Source of the DNA: Deltaproteobacteria bacterium
Lineage (GTDB): Bacteria; Desulfobacterota; Syntrophobacteria; BM002
Length of the DNA: 46,840 nucleotides
Direction: 5' to 3'
Assembly: GCA_020353155.1 (NCBI GenBank)
Contig: CP070689.1
Location: 1,409,249-1,456,088, forward strand
Position numbers and translations under genes: made by a program. Positions 36,287 through 44,843 of the stretch are shown here, piece by piece; within the stretch, counting starts at the first letter, position 1; the number at the start of each line of letters is the position of its first letter. The notes below the pieces were generated by a model. The model was not told where the DNA came from. It was given only the letters and a program-made list of their open reading frames with translations, and did no database searches.

Positions 36287-37954
36287 ATGATCAGAGACAA
36301 AATTCTCGAAAAACTCAATCGAACTCTGGAACAGTGCGGCGAGCGTAACCTTTTCCAAATTCCTCCCGGATTTGAGGTTCAGCTTGAAGTTCCAAGAGTC
36401 GAGGCGCATGGAGATTTTGCCACCAATCTCGCCCTAAATCTTGCTAAACCCAACCGCTGCTCCCCTAGGGACATTGCCACATCTTTTGTTGAACAGCTAG
36501 CGGACGGCGACGGGCTCTTTACCGGGGTGGAAATCGCCGGCCCCGGATTCATTAACTTAGTGATAAGTCCTGCAGCCTGGTATGAGGTTCTGGATGAAAT
36601 TCACCGCCTCGAGCATAACTATGGCCGTTCTGAATTCGGTCTCGGCAGGTACGTACAAGTGGAGTTCGTTAGTGCCAATCCGACCGGTCCCCTCCATGTG
36701 GGCCATGGGCGAGGAGCCGCTGTTGGCGATGCCCTTGCCAGCATACTGGAAGCCACCGGCCACCGGGTGGAACGTGAGTACTATATAAACGACGCCGGGA
36801 CCCAGATCGAGACTCTCGGCCGCTCCGTCTTCCTCCGCTACCAACAGCTTCTAGGCCGGCAGGTGGAGTTTCCCGAAACTTGCTACCAGGGGGACTACAT
36901 TCAAGCCCTGGCAAAGGAGATGCAGGAAGTCCATGGCGACTCTCACCTAAATAGTTCGGAGGAAGAGTTCTTGCCATTATTCAGCGATTATGCGGCCAAA
37001 AGTATTCTCGAGGGTATTCGCAAGGACCTGGAAGATTTCGGGGTCCATTACGATCGCTGGTTCAGTGAGAAGAGTCTTTATGAGAACGGTGCAGTGGACC
37101 GGGTGATAGAAACCCTGAAAGCATCCGGTAACATTTACGAAAAAGATGGTGCATTCTGGTTTCAGTCCACCGCCCTGGGAGATGAAAAAGATCGGGTGGT
37201 GGTCAGAGCTAATGGCATGACCACCTATTTAGCCTCAGATTTGGCTTATCATCAGGACAAATATCTCCGTGGCTTCGATCTGGTCATAAATCTTTGGGGT
37301 GCCGACCACCACGGCTATATGGAGCGAATGTACGCCGGGGTTATGGCACTGGGCAGAAAGAGAGAAGATCTCAGATTGCTCTTGGTCCAGCTGGTCAACT
37401 TGTTGCGCAAAGGCAAACAGGTGACCATGTCTACTCGGGCCGGTGAATTCGTGACTCTAAAAGACGTGATCGATGAAGTGGGCCGCGACGCCGCGCGCTT
37501 TATTTTCCTCACCCGGCGTTCGGACAGCCCACTCGAATTTGATCTTGAGCTCGCCAAAGAAAAGAGCGCTGACAACCCAGTCTACTACGTCCAGTATGCC
37601 CACGCCAGGATTAGCAGCATTATTAGGATGGCCAAGGAACAACAGCTAGATCTAGATAATCCTGAGAACCTAGATCTTGAGCACTTGAACTTGCCTGAAG
37701 AGATGGCTCTTATCAAGCAACTCAGCTTGTATCCCGAGGTAGTGGAGAACAGTGCCCGTTTTTTGGAACCCCATCGGCTACCTTATTATTTGACCGAGTT
37801 GGCTTCTGCCTTTCACAGCTACTACAAACATCATCGAATTATCCAGGATGATCTGGGTATGGCGCAAGCCCGCTACTATCTGGTCAAGGCCATTCGCCTA
37901 GTGGTAGGCAATGGTTTGGCGCTCCTTGGTGTCTCAGCTCCTGAACAGATGTAG
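36287..37954 (+). CDS. argS: Arginyl-tRNA synthetase
   Basis: Class I synthetase charging tRNA-Arg. The protein is 555 residues. An N-terminal Arg-tRNA recognition domain (about 1-110) is followed by SANPTGPLHVGHGRGA with HVGH at 137-140 as the HIGH motif. KQVTMSTRAGEF stands in the KMSKS position, which is usually degenerate in ArgRS. A C-terminal DALR anticodon-binding domain (YAHARISSIIRMAK to ALLGVSAPEQM) closes it. It is followed by the SPOR gene, a common neighbour. Confidence 0.97.
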   Translation: MIRDKILEKLNRTLEQCGERNLFQIPPGFEVQLEVPRVEAHGDFATNLALNLAKPNRCSPRDIATSFVEQLADGDGLFTGVEIAGPGFINLVISPAAWYEVLDEIHRLEHNYGRSEFGLGRYVQVEFVSANPTGPLHVGHGRGAAVGDALASILEATGHRVEREYYINDAGTQIETLGRSVFLRYQQLLGRQVEFPETCYQGDYIQALAKEMQEVHGDSHLNSSEEEFLPLFSDYAAKSILEGIRKDLEDFGVHYDRWFSEKSLYENGAVDRVIETLKASGNIYEKDGAFWFQSTALGDEKDRVVVRANGMTTYLASDLAYHQDKYLRGFDLVINLWGADHHGYMERMYAGVMALGRKREDLRLLLVQLVNLLRKGKQVTMSTRAGEFVTLKDVIDEVGRDAARFIFLTRRSDSPLEFDLELAKEKSADNPVYYVQYAHARISSIIRMAKEQQLDLDNPENLDLEHLNLPEEMALIKQLSLYPEVVENSARFLEPHRLPYYLTELASAFHSYYKHHRIIQDDLGMAQARYYLVKAIRLVVGNGLALLGVSAPEQM

Positions 37955-38010
37955 AGGTTTTGCAAACTGTTTTTGCTTCTTTGGCTTGCATAATATTATT
38001 CTTTCTTTAT

Positions 38011-38049
38011 ACTTTAGGCACCTTAGCTTACTTTAGGCATTTTAGACAT
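38011..38049. repeat. TGCCTAAAGTG repeat, inverted copy 2
   Basis: ACTTTAGGCACCTTAGCTTA then CTTTAGGCATTTTAGACAT: the reverse complement of the 29671-29709 unit with a few changes. Confidence 0.6.
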
Positions 38050-38080
38050 TCGAGGCACTTTATCCATTTCTTCTAATACC

Positions 38081-38824
38081 ATGAGTTCAGGCAGAAGATC
38101 CAAAGGTCGAAAAAAGGTACTTCGCTTCGAGTTGAGCAAACTGGCGCTCGCAGGCTGGTGTTTTGGTCTCCTCGTGGCCCTGCTCTGGATGTTTGTCCTC
38201 GGGGTTTTTGTGGGCAAAGGAATCACTCCTGCCAACATCAATTTGGCAGAAATCAAGAAAAGGATGGTTGACGAAGGCGTCTGGCCCGGATCTGGTAAAG
38301 CTGTTCAGCAGGAGGAATCTACCCGAACCACCAATACCAAAAGAAAAATCCCCCTCAATGATCTAGAATTCTACGAAAAGCTGGCCCAAAAAAAGAAGGC
38401 ACGGCTCCAAGAGTTCACCCCGGAAAAAACAGCGGTCAAGGACGAGCCAGCCGCTGCCGAGGTTCAACCAAAACCAGCCGATACAACCCAGACTCAACCC
38501 AAACCAGATGGTGCAACCCAAGCTCAACCCCCATCAGGCGCCCAGAAAACCACGGAAGTTTCCAAAGAGGAAAAGCCCTCTAGAGGTAGCTTCACCGTTC
38601 AGTTAGCCTCATTTAAAGATCAAAACAGTGCCAAGAAATTTGCTGCCCAATTTCAAGATTTGAAGCCCAAACCATTTGTCAGGACAGTGGATCTGCCCGG
38701 TAAAGGACGCTGGTATAGGGTGCAAGTTGGACAGCTTTCGAGTCGTGATGAGGCCGATGCCCTGGCAGATCGCCTTGCCAAAAAATATCAACTCAAAGCT
38801 TTTGTCATAAGCTTGGACGGCTAG
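38081..38824 (+). CDS. SPOR-domain membrane protein
   Basis: Protein of 247 residues. A basic cytoplasmic N-terminus leads to one TM (about 28-46, LAGWCFGLLVALLWMFVLGV). A Pro/Gln/Lys/Thr-rich low-complexity linker (about 110-160, with repeating QPKPADTTQTQPKP words) then leads to a C-terminal SPOR domain (168-245: SFTVQLASFKDQNSAKKFAA ... RWYRVQVGQLSSRDEADAL). SPOR domains bind glycan strands stripped of stem peptides at the division septum, so a role near cell division is likely. Confidence 0.9.
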   Translation: MSSGRRSKGRKKVLRFELSKLALAGWCFGLLVALLWMFVLGVFVGKGITPANINLAEIKKRMVDEGVWPGSGKAVQQEESTRTTNTKRKIPLNDLEFYEKLAQKKKARLQEFTPEKTAVKDEPAAAEVQPKPADTTQTQPKPDGATQAQPPSGAQKTTEVSKEEKPSRGSFTVQLASFKDQNSAKKFAAQFQDLKPKPFVRTVDLPGKGRWYRVQVGQLSSRDEADALADRLAKKYQLKAFVISLDG

Positions 38825-38859
38825 CCATATTTACTCTTCAAAAGATAGGAAATTAGTAG

Positions 38860-39041
38860 AGCCCGGATGTTTCATGAATTGCTGTCACGAGACCATGAGG
38901 ATGGGCGTGCCACCGGGCACCCGCAGGGTGTTGATCCCGAGGCGTACCTGAATGGTACGTCGCAGGGGCCGACACCCGAGGACGCACGGAAGGACGGCCA
39001 TATCCGTGGTCGTAGTAAGCGATTCATAAAACATCCGGGCT
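38860..39041. repeat. 182-bp palindromic element, copy B
   Basis: Same length and architecture as copy A (25611). It begins AGCCCGGATGTTTCATGAAT and ends with the near-inverse ATTCATAAAACATCCGGGCT. At several pairs both arms have changed together compared with copy A, keeping the stem. It lies between the SPOR gene and the radical-SAM gene. Confidence 0.85.
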
Positions 39042-39180
39042 AAATAACTTGACAGACATTCGGATCTTATGGTTTATTTTCCTCCAGCCCTATTTTTTAT
39101 AATTCCATCGCGCTCGGTTCCCCGCTCTTTTTCTCCAGCTATCTTCTAGTGTGAACAAATTTTTATAATGGAAAATTGTC
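39042..39180. other. Spacer upstream of the radical-SAM gene
   Basis: Starts with a TTGACA (39049-39054) right after the palindromic element, which could be a -35 box; no good -10 is seen 17 bases on. ATG39181 lacks a clear ribosome site. Confidence 0.3.
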
Positions 39181-40659
39181 ATGAAGGTCCTGCTAGTATA
39201 TCCTGAATATCCACTCACCTTCTGGAGCTTTGACTACGCCCTCAAGTTTATCTCCAAAAAGGCTGCTTATCCTCCCCTGGGGCTGCTTACCGTTGCTGCA
39301 ATGCTCCCTGAAGACTGGGACCTCAGACTAGTTGATTTAAACGTGGAAAAACTTCGAGACCGAGATCTGGAGTGGGCTGATTATGTGATGATCAGCGCCA
39401 TGTTAATCCAGAAACCATCAGTACACTCTATTTTACAGAGATGCCGTTCTTTGGGAAAGAAGGTCGTTGCCGGAGGACCTCTCTTCAACAGCACCCCCGA
39501 ACAATATTTCGATCTAGTGGATCATTTGATCCTGAACGAAGCAGAGATTACCCTTCCACCTTTTCTAGCAGACCTCGAAAACGGCAATCCCCAGAAGGTG
39601 TATCGCGCCGACACCTACCCTGAATTGAGTATGACACCTACCCCGCGTTGGGATCTGATCAACATAAAAAAGTATGCCACCCTGATGATTCAGTGTTCAC
39701 GGGGCTGCCCATACGACTGTGAATTCTGCGATATTACTACCTTGTATGGCCGTAGACCGCGGGTAAAGGAGGCTGGCCAACTTATTGGCGAACTGCAGGT
39801 AATTTACGATTTAGGCTGGCGAGGCACCGTGTTCATCGTTGATGACAATTTCATTGGCAATAAGGTGAAGATCAAAAGGATGCTTCCCGATTTGATCAAA
39901 TGGATGCAGGAGCACCAGTATCCTTTCCATTTTACCACTGAAGCATCCATCAATTTGGCTGATGATGACGAGCTTATAGAGTTGATGGCCGAAGCAGGTT
40001 TTGACACCGTCTTTATTGGTTTGGAGACACCCAACGAGGAGAGTTTGCTCGAGTGCGCCAAGATCCAGAACCGCGGTCGTGACATGGTGGCCGCCGTAAA
40101 GAAGCTCCAGGCAGAAGGAATCCAGGTTCTTGGTGGCTACATAGTCGGATTCGACAGTGATGATGAGGGAATTTTCCATCGGCAGATCAAATTTATTCAA
40201 GAATCCGGCGTGGTGACAGCAATGGTTGGACTGTTGAATGCCCTACCGAAGACTAAACTATGGAAACGACTCATGGCGGAAAATCGTCTGCAAGTTGACA
40301 CCACGGGCGATAATACCGACGGTACCATTAACTTCATCCCCAAGATGGACACGGAAACCCTTATTACCGGCTACCGCAGAATCGTCCGAACCATTTATAG
40401 CCCACGTTATTATTACCGACGAGTTTGCAACTTTCTAGAGCACTATCAGCCCCGCCGGAGGTGCACGATGCAGCGCCATGATATCAAAGCCTTTTGCAAA
40501 TCGATTTTTTATCTCGGCATTGTGGGAAACGGAATATCCCAGTGGTACTACTGGAAGATGATGTGCAAATCTTTGATATTCTACCGAAAGTTATTCCCCG
40601 ACGCGATAAAATTGATGGTCTTCGGCTATCACTTCCGCAAAGTTGCCAAAAAGGTGTGA
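39181..40659 (+). CDS. B12-binding radical SAM protein, HpnP-like (DUF4070)
   Basis: Protein of 492 residues. A cobalamin-binding-type N-domain (1-145, with FWSFDYALKFISKKAAYPPL and VVAGGPLF) is followed by a radical SAM barrel whose cluster cysteines are Cys176, Cys180 and Cys183 (CPYDCEFC). A C-terminal region of DUF4070 type contains YSPRYYYRRVCNFLEHY. The opening residues closely recall the hopanoid C-2 methylase HpnP, but many relatives of unknown substrate share them. No hopanoid genes are nearby, so a radical methyltransferase on an unknown substrate is the safe call. Confidence 0.8.
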   Translation: MKVLLVYPEYPLTFWSFDYALKFISKKAAYPPLGLLTVAAMLPEDWDLRLVDLNVEKLRDRDLEWADYVMISAMLIQKPSVHSILQRCRSLGKKVVAGGPLFNSTPEQYFDLVDHLILNEAEITLPPFLADLENGNPQKVYRADTYPELSMTPTPRWDLINIKKYATLMIQCSRGCPYDCEFCDITTLYGRRPRVKEAGQLIGELQVIYDLGWRGTVFIVDDNFIGNKVKIKRMLPDLIKWMQEHQYPFHFTTEASINLADDDELIELMAEAGFDTVFIGLETPNEESLLECAKIQNRGRDMVAAVKKLQAEGIQVLGGYIVGFDSDDEGIFHRQIKFIQESGVVTAMVGLLNALPKTKLWKRLMAENRLQVDTTGDNTDGTINFIPKMDTETLITGYRRIVRTIYSPRYYYRRVCNFLEHYQPRRRCTMQRHDIKAFCKSIFYLGIVGNGISQWYYWKMMCKSLIFYRKLFPDAIKLMVFGYHFRKVAKKV

Positions 40660-40675
40660 ATTTCTCATTTCACAT

Positions 40676-41254
40676 TTATCTTTTTCCTTGAATCTCTCTT
40701 CCTATAGAGAAGGCCTTACCGAGATAATCTCCAGTTCCATGATAAGCACGGTTTTCCGGGGCAAAAAGTATTGGTTTGAGCTTGTCTAGGGCTGGAAGCT
40801 TGTCTTCACCAAGCACGGTCTCTTCCACCTTGACATCGAGAATCTCGCCGATGAACTGAGTGTGAAGACCTAGCTCGAAAGTGTGGATCAACTTGCACTC
40901 GATGACGAAGGGAAATTCTTCTATGTAAGGTGCATTTATTAAATCACTTTTAACCGGAGTCAAGCCGGTGGCAGCAAATTTGTCCACGTCTCGCCCTGAA
41001 ACCATGCCAAAGTAATCAGCCTCTTTGACATAATCCTCAGACGGCAAGCTGATGGTGAATGCCTTCTGTTCCACCAGGCAATTGTAACTGTAAGTTGCCT
41101 TGCGAAGAGAAACTGCCACACAGGGAGGAACGGAGCAGGAAATTCCCCCCCAGGCGGCGGTCATTACGTTTGGCTTCCCCTCGCTATCGTAAGTTCCCAC
41201 AATGAAAACCGGAGTTGGATAAAGCAAGGTCTTTGCACCTAAAGATTTTTTCAT
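40676..41254 (-). CDS. Flavin reductase family protein (FMN split barrel)
   Basis: Protein of 192 residues. It has the FMN-binding split-barrel pattern ([60 protein letters not shown]). This group supplies reduced flavin or acts as a flavoredoxin-like electron carrier in anaerobes. GGAGG six bases before ATG41254 fixes the start over the upstream TTG. The MFS gene lies upstream, the spacing is short, and co-transcription is possible. Confidence 0.88.
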   Translation of the reverse strand: MKKSLGAKTLLYPTPVFIVGTYDSEGKPNVMTAAWGGISCSVPPCVAVSLRKATYSYNCLVEQKAFTISLPSEDYVKEADYFGMVSGRDVDKFAATGLTPVKSDLINAPYIEEFPFVIECKLIHTFELGLHTQFIGEILDVKVEETVLGEDKLPALDKLKPILFAPENRAYHGTGDYLGKAFSIGREIQGKR

Positions 41255-41294
41255 CAGCAACCTCCTGATCTTTGGTTGGTTTGTTCTCCTTGTT

Positions 41295-42515
41295 TCACTG
41301 ATTGATTGACTTTCCTTTATTTGGATTGAAGTTCTTCATAAAAAGGTAGAAAAAGCCAATTAACAAAAAATTCAGCAGTCCCGTGAGGTGGAAGCTATTT
41401 TCAAAACCGATTTTCTGAATTATACCACCCATAAGAGCTGAGCTGAGCATCATGCCTAAATAGATGCAAGTATTGTAACCCCCCATAGCCAATCCTCGCG
41501 ACTCCAGGTCAACAACCTCTGCGATAAGAGCACCCACGGAGGTAAAGGCCAAGCCCATACTAATTCCCAGAACAGTAGCCGTTAGTAAAAAGTGAAGTAG
41601 ATTTTCAGACAGGGCAAAACCAACCATAGCCCCAGTATACCCAAGAAGACCAATAATCACCAAAGTACTACGCCTGGCAACCCTGTCGCTCAGGTAACCA
41701 AAGGGAATACGAGATAGGGCGTTCCACAGCCCTTGCACCGCAAAAACCAGTCCGATTTCAGCCACATTGAGGCCCTGATTATCGGCATGGAGAGGAAAGA
41801 AGGTTACAAACATCCCCAGGCCAAAACAGCCCCCGAGGGTAACCAGCCAACAACCCACAAGGGGACGATTATGCAAAAGTTCCCTGGCTATACCAGATTC
41901 ATTCCTTTTGGCCCGGTCTTTGAGAATATGGCGAGCCCGGGGCAAATAAAAAAGGACCAGCCAAAAAGTGATAAAGATAAGAATCCCTGAGATGAGAAAG
42001 ACCTGGAGGAACCCTAACTCCTCAGCCAAGAACCCTCCCAATGCCGGGCCAAGACTCATGGAAGTGTAGAGAGCAGTGGTATACCAGCCATAGGAACGCC
42101 CTAGGTGAGTGACTGGAGAAATATCAGCCACCAGTGACATCATGGTTGGGCCGAAGGCAGCCAAGCCAATGCCAAAAAAGAGATAAATCCAGACCATCTG
42201 CCAAGGGGTTTTGCTGAAGTAGAGCAAGAATGAGGTGGCTGACAGAATGAGGGCTCCAAAGCAGGCCAGTCGTTTACGCCCCAAGCGGTCAGACATTATC
42301 CCAAAAGGAAGAGACAACAAGGCCGCCATAACTAGAAAGGCGGAATTGATGATTCCCACTAATACTGTATCAGCACCGAGAGATGTGGCGTAAAGGGGAA
42401 CCACCGGAAGCCGCATGTGCGAACCCAGGTAGCCTCCAAAGGCGACTCCACAGCAGATAAATAGTAGGGTTGAATAGGAGGGGGCAGCAGCTTTGTCGCG
42501 AGCAAGAAGAGTCAT
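41295..42515 (-). CDS. Major facilitator superfamily transporter
   Basis: Protein of 406 residues with twelve hydrophobic segments. Motif A-like loops are seen after TM2 ([16 protein letters not shown]) and in the second half ([15 protein letters not shown]). It resembles drug/sugar-type efflux MFS. Substrate is unknown. The start ATG at 42515 lies inside an end of the palindromic element (TATTTCATGAC on the minus strand) and lacks a ribosome site, so either the true start differs or the insertion altered it. Confidence 0.9.
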   Translation of the reverse strand: MTLLARDKAAAPSYSTLLFICCGVAFGGYLGSHMRLPVVPLYATSLGADTVLVGIINSAFLVMAALLSLPFGIMSDRLGRKRLACFGALILSATSFLLYFSKTPWQMVWIYLFFGIGLAAFGPTMMSLVADISPVTHLGRSYGWYTTALYTSMSLGPALGGFLAEELGFLQVFLISGILIFITFWLVLFYLPRARHILKDRAKRNESGIARELLHNRPLVGCWLVTLGGCFGLGMFVTFFPLHADNQGLNVAEIGLVFAVQGLWNALSRIPFGYLSDRVARRSTLVIIGLLGYTGAMVGFALSENLLHFLLTATVLGISMGLAFTSVGALIAEVVDLESRGLAMGGYNTCIYLGMMLSSALMGGIIQKIGFENSFHLTGLLNFLLIGFFYLFMKNFNPNKGKSINQ

Positions 42516-42529
42516 GAAATATCCGGATT
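42513..42529 (-). repeat. Solo end of the palindromic element at the MFS start
   Basis: On the minus strand AATCCGGATATTTCATGA, matching the element terminus AGTCCGGATATTTCATGA with one change in the shared part. The ATG inside it is the MFS start codon. Confidence 0.6.
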
Positions 42530-42664
42530 AGACGATAGCAAAGTAAAGTCGCATTGTAGCCAAGAATAGCAAGTTTGACCAGAAAATCGTAATAGGCCGG
42601 ATAAACTTTGATCTGGGTGAAGTGGGGGGAAAATTGGCTTGCTGGATTATTATTCAGGGATTAC

Positions 42665-43963
42665 CTACATCCTCCCATCCCTTTTAGAGTCGTAGAAGAT
42701 GTTTTTGGGCTCCTGGCCGGCTAGAAGGATTCGGTAGGAATCAACCATGAATCCTGCGATGATTTGATTGGTCATGATAACAGATGGGTCAGGCCGGTAT
42801 TTGCACGAGGCTCTGACCCTTTCTGGTGAGTCGACATCGCGCTCATCAACTATGTCGTAAAGCCCCAATAGTTCTGCAGGAGTTTTTTTGTTTTTTGTTG
42901 GATCGTAAATAACAACCTGGCCCGCATCCACGTTAGTTCCGCCACTGATCATTGTCTTTTTCTGTTCCTTGCATTTCTCACTCATAACGATTCTTGTTTC
43001 AAAATTGTCAACGCAATCGAATATAACATCATAGGATGAAATATCTGTTTGTCTCCTGAAATATTCAATCCATGAATCGGCCTCTATGCCAAATAAATTA
43101 TGCAGCCTCCTCGCCAGTGTTTCTGCTTTGCTCTTCCCCACGGCATCGTAAAATAGAATCTGCCGGTTCAAATTTGTTGTCTCAGCCACATCAGGATCCA
43201 TAAAGGTGCTTCGCCGAAATCCTGTATATGCAAGCCCGAGACCTAGGAAAACTCCCAAGGCCCCTGAACCGGTCACCAGTATCCTTTGGTCTCTTGCTGA
43301 AACTTCGAGTTTGCTTCTCTCATATGAAATTATGCTCTCGGATACTTTGCCATGCATTAGAATATTCTTGGTCTCTTCCAGTGCTATTCCAGAGACAATA
43401 ATGTCGAAAACGCCGTCATCAAAATGACCTTTGGGTAGGTTGTTGGGACAGATCAGCTGGTAAAGTTCCTGCCACTCTCGTCCCTTCAAATAAGTAAATA
43501 TCTTGAAGCCTTCTTGTCCGTTCTCCTCATAGCAAAACCCCCTTATGACGGGGATGTTTTCCTTGTGACCCTTTTCCAGCAGAAGTTTGTTTGCCAGGCC
43601 GAACTGACACAGGTCTACTAATAACCTGCAGTTATTGAAAATATCATCAAGGAGGGAATGGGTGTAAAACCCTTGCAGGTGAATCAAATTGAGTCGAGGA
43701 TTTATTCTTTTTGCTGTGTTGATCAGGTTCTCGTCCAATACCGGTGCGACGACAGCTATATTGTTGACACCAAGGGCTGCCGCCGACATTATATATAGGG
43801 ATGCCAGAAGATCTTCATCGCCCACCACACCAATTTTTGCCTCATCCAGTACTTTTTGATCCCAGCCCCGAATACGCAGTTGTCGGTCAAAGCGCTCTTC
43901 GAGCGGTACTTTCTTCTCCGTAACTGGATACACCGGGGTTATTTCGTCATCTACAGAATACAT
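42665..43963 (-). CDS. Two-domain ThiF/E1-like adenylating protein
   Basis: Last gene of the putative ubiquitin-like operon. Numbering is from the longer frame (444 residues). An N-terminal E1-type domain opens with RFDRQLRIRGWDQ (36-48), close to the YDRQIRLWG of eukaryotic Aos1/Uba1, but its nucleotide loop is degenerate (GVVGDEDLLAS). The second domain (239-429) is intact: GSGALG 244-249, DPDVAETTNLNRQ 268-280, GKSKAE 288-293 and DCVDNFETR 328-336. Cys399 before YRPDPSVIMTN is a candidate thioester cysteine. This is an Aos1-Uba2 layout in one chain. The start is uncertain: ATG43963, or ATG43999 inside repeat-like sequence; neither has a good ribosome site. Confidence 0.88.
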   Translation of the reverse strand: MYSVDDEITPVYPVTEKKVPLEERFDRQLRIRGWDQKVLDEAKIGVVGDEDLLASLYIMSAAALGVNNIAVVAPVLDENLINTAKRINPRLNLIHLQGFYTHSLLDDIFNNCRLLVDLCQFGLANKLLLEKGHKENIPVIRGFCYEENGQEGFKIFTYLKGREWQELYQLICPNNLPKGHFDDGVFDIIVSGIALEETKNILMHGKVSESIISYERSKLEVSARDQRILVTGSGALGVFLGLGLAYTGFRRSTFMDPDVAETTNLNRQILFYDAVGKSKAETLARRLHNLFGIEADSWIEYFRRQTDISSYDVIFDCVDNFETRIVMSEKCKEQKKTMISGGTNVDAGQVVIYDPTKNKKTPAELLGLYDIVDERDVDSPERVRASCKYRPDPSVIMTNQIIAGFMVDSYRILLAGQEPKNIFYDSKRDGRM

Positions 43964-44042
43964 GGCCTCACCGTCAAATGAGCATAGAGCTCTTAGCATA
44001 GAGTAAATGACAAAAAGCTAATTTCCCTATGCCCTATGCTCT
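43964..44042. repeat. CATAGAG repeat between JAMM and E1 genes
   Basis: GAGCATAGAGCTCTTAGCAT then AGAG, and CCCTATGCCCTATGCTCTC. It is related to the CTATGCT words at 36118-36200. The longer E1 reading frame runs through this segment. Confidence 0.45.
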
Positions 44043-44843
44043 CTACATTCTCTCGATGAGCTCGGGCGGCGGATTGATGTTGGGCTGGATGTTTTCCTCA
44101 ACCTCTTTGCTGAGTAGCTCTATGTCAGCCTCAGTTAAAGACCTTCCCGTGTCTATGAAGACAATATCTGAGCTTTTCTTGCTCACCATACTGTGCCCTG
44201 AGAGCACTCCCCTTTCCTTGTAGTGGATCTCTTGCTCGTGCCAACCTTCATCGTCAATGACAATGCTGTAACAAAAGCCACCGTATATTGTTTCCATGAT
44301 AGTTGCTTCAGAGATAGCCCCGTCGGTTATCAGGGAAACACTGCCTTTTTCCAGGTCACTCTCTTCGAACTCACCCTTCACCAACAAATGGAGATCCTGG
44401 ATGGGAACCTCCTTCTTGGCCACAACCCATCTGAGACGGGCAGTAACAAAATCCAGAACCGTTGCCTGGTTTTGCTCATCGGTGTGAGAAAAGTGTTTAT
44501 ACTTGAGAGCGCCATGGGAATGTATCCAGCCATTTATAATGGCGTCCGCAGGTAGGGATTCGTGATACTCAGCTATCCTTTCAGGGCCAAGGGTGGTAAA
44601 GTCTTGCAGGTTCTGATCGTTTTTGGGCAAGCCAACATCTGCTATTAGTTCGGGATTGTTCTTGTCTGCAATTGTGAACCCATACCACACATAACTCTCT
44701 TGGTGAATCTCACGAACGAGCTCATTGATTTTGAAAGCCTTAGCCTTGGCATAATTAGCCATAGTGATTTCTTGCGGCAAGGTCGCAAGGATCACTTCCT
44801 TAGGTTCAGGCCGTTCAAGCTCTGAGAGGCTTCTGAATCTCAT
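44043..44843 (-). CDS. JAMM/MPN+ metallopeptidase (deubiquitinase-like)
   Basis: Protein of 266 residues. The zinc-site pattern is Glu49 (in IHQESYVWYGF), HSH at 108-110, Ser119 and Asp122 (WIHSHGALKYKHFSHTDEQ). The HxH-to-Ser gap is one residue longer than in AMSH-type enzymes. This family removes ubiquitin-like tags or trims their C-termini. About 140 residues follow the motif, with no known domain (ends NPPPELIERM). Its ATG overlaps the stop of the ClpX-like gene by four bases, so translation is coupled. The E1-like gene follows. Confidence 0.85.
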   Translation of the reverse strand: MRFRSLSELERPEPKEVILATLPQEITMANYAKAKAFKINELVREIHQESYVWYGFTIADKNNPELIADVGLPKNDQNLQDFTTLGPERIAEYHESLPADAIINGWIHSHGALKYKHFSHTDEQNQATVLDFVTARLRWVVAKKEVPIQDLHLLVKGEFEESDLEKGSVSLITDGAISEATIMETIYGGFCYSIVIDDEGWHEQEIHYKERGVLSGHSMVSKKSSDIVFIDTGRSLTEADIELLSKEVEENIQPNINPPPELIERM

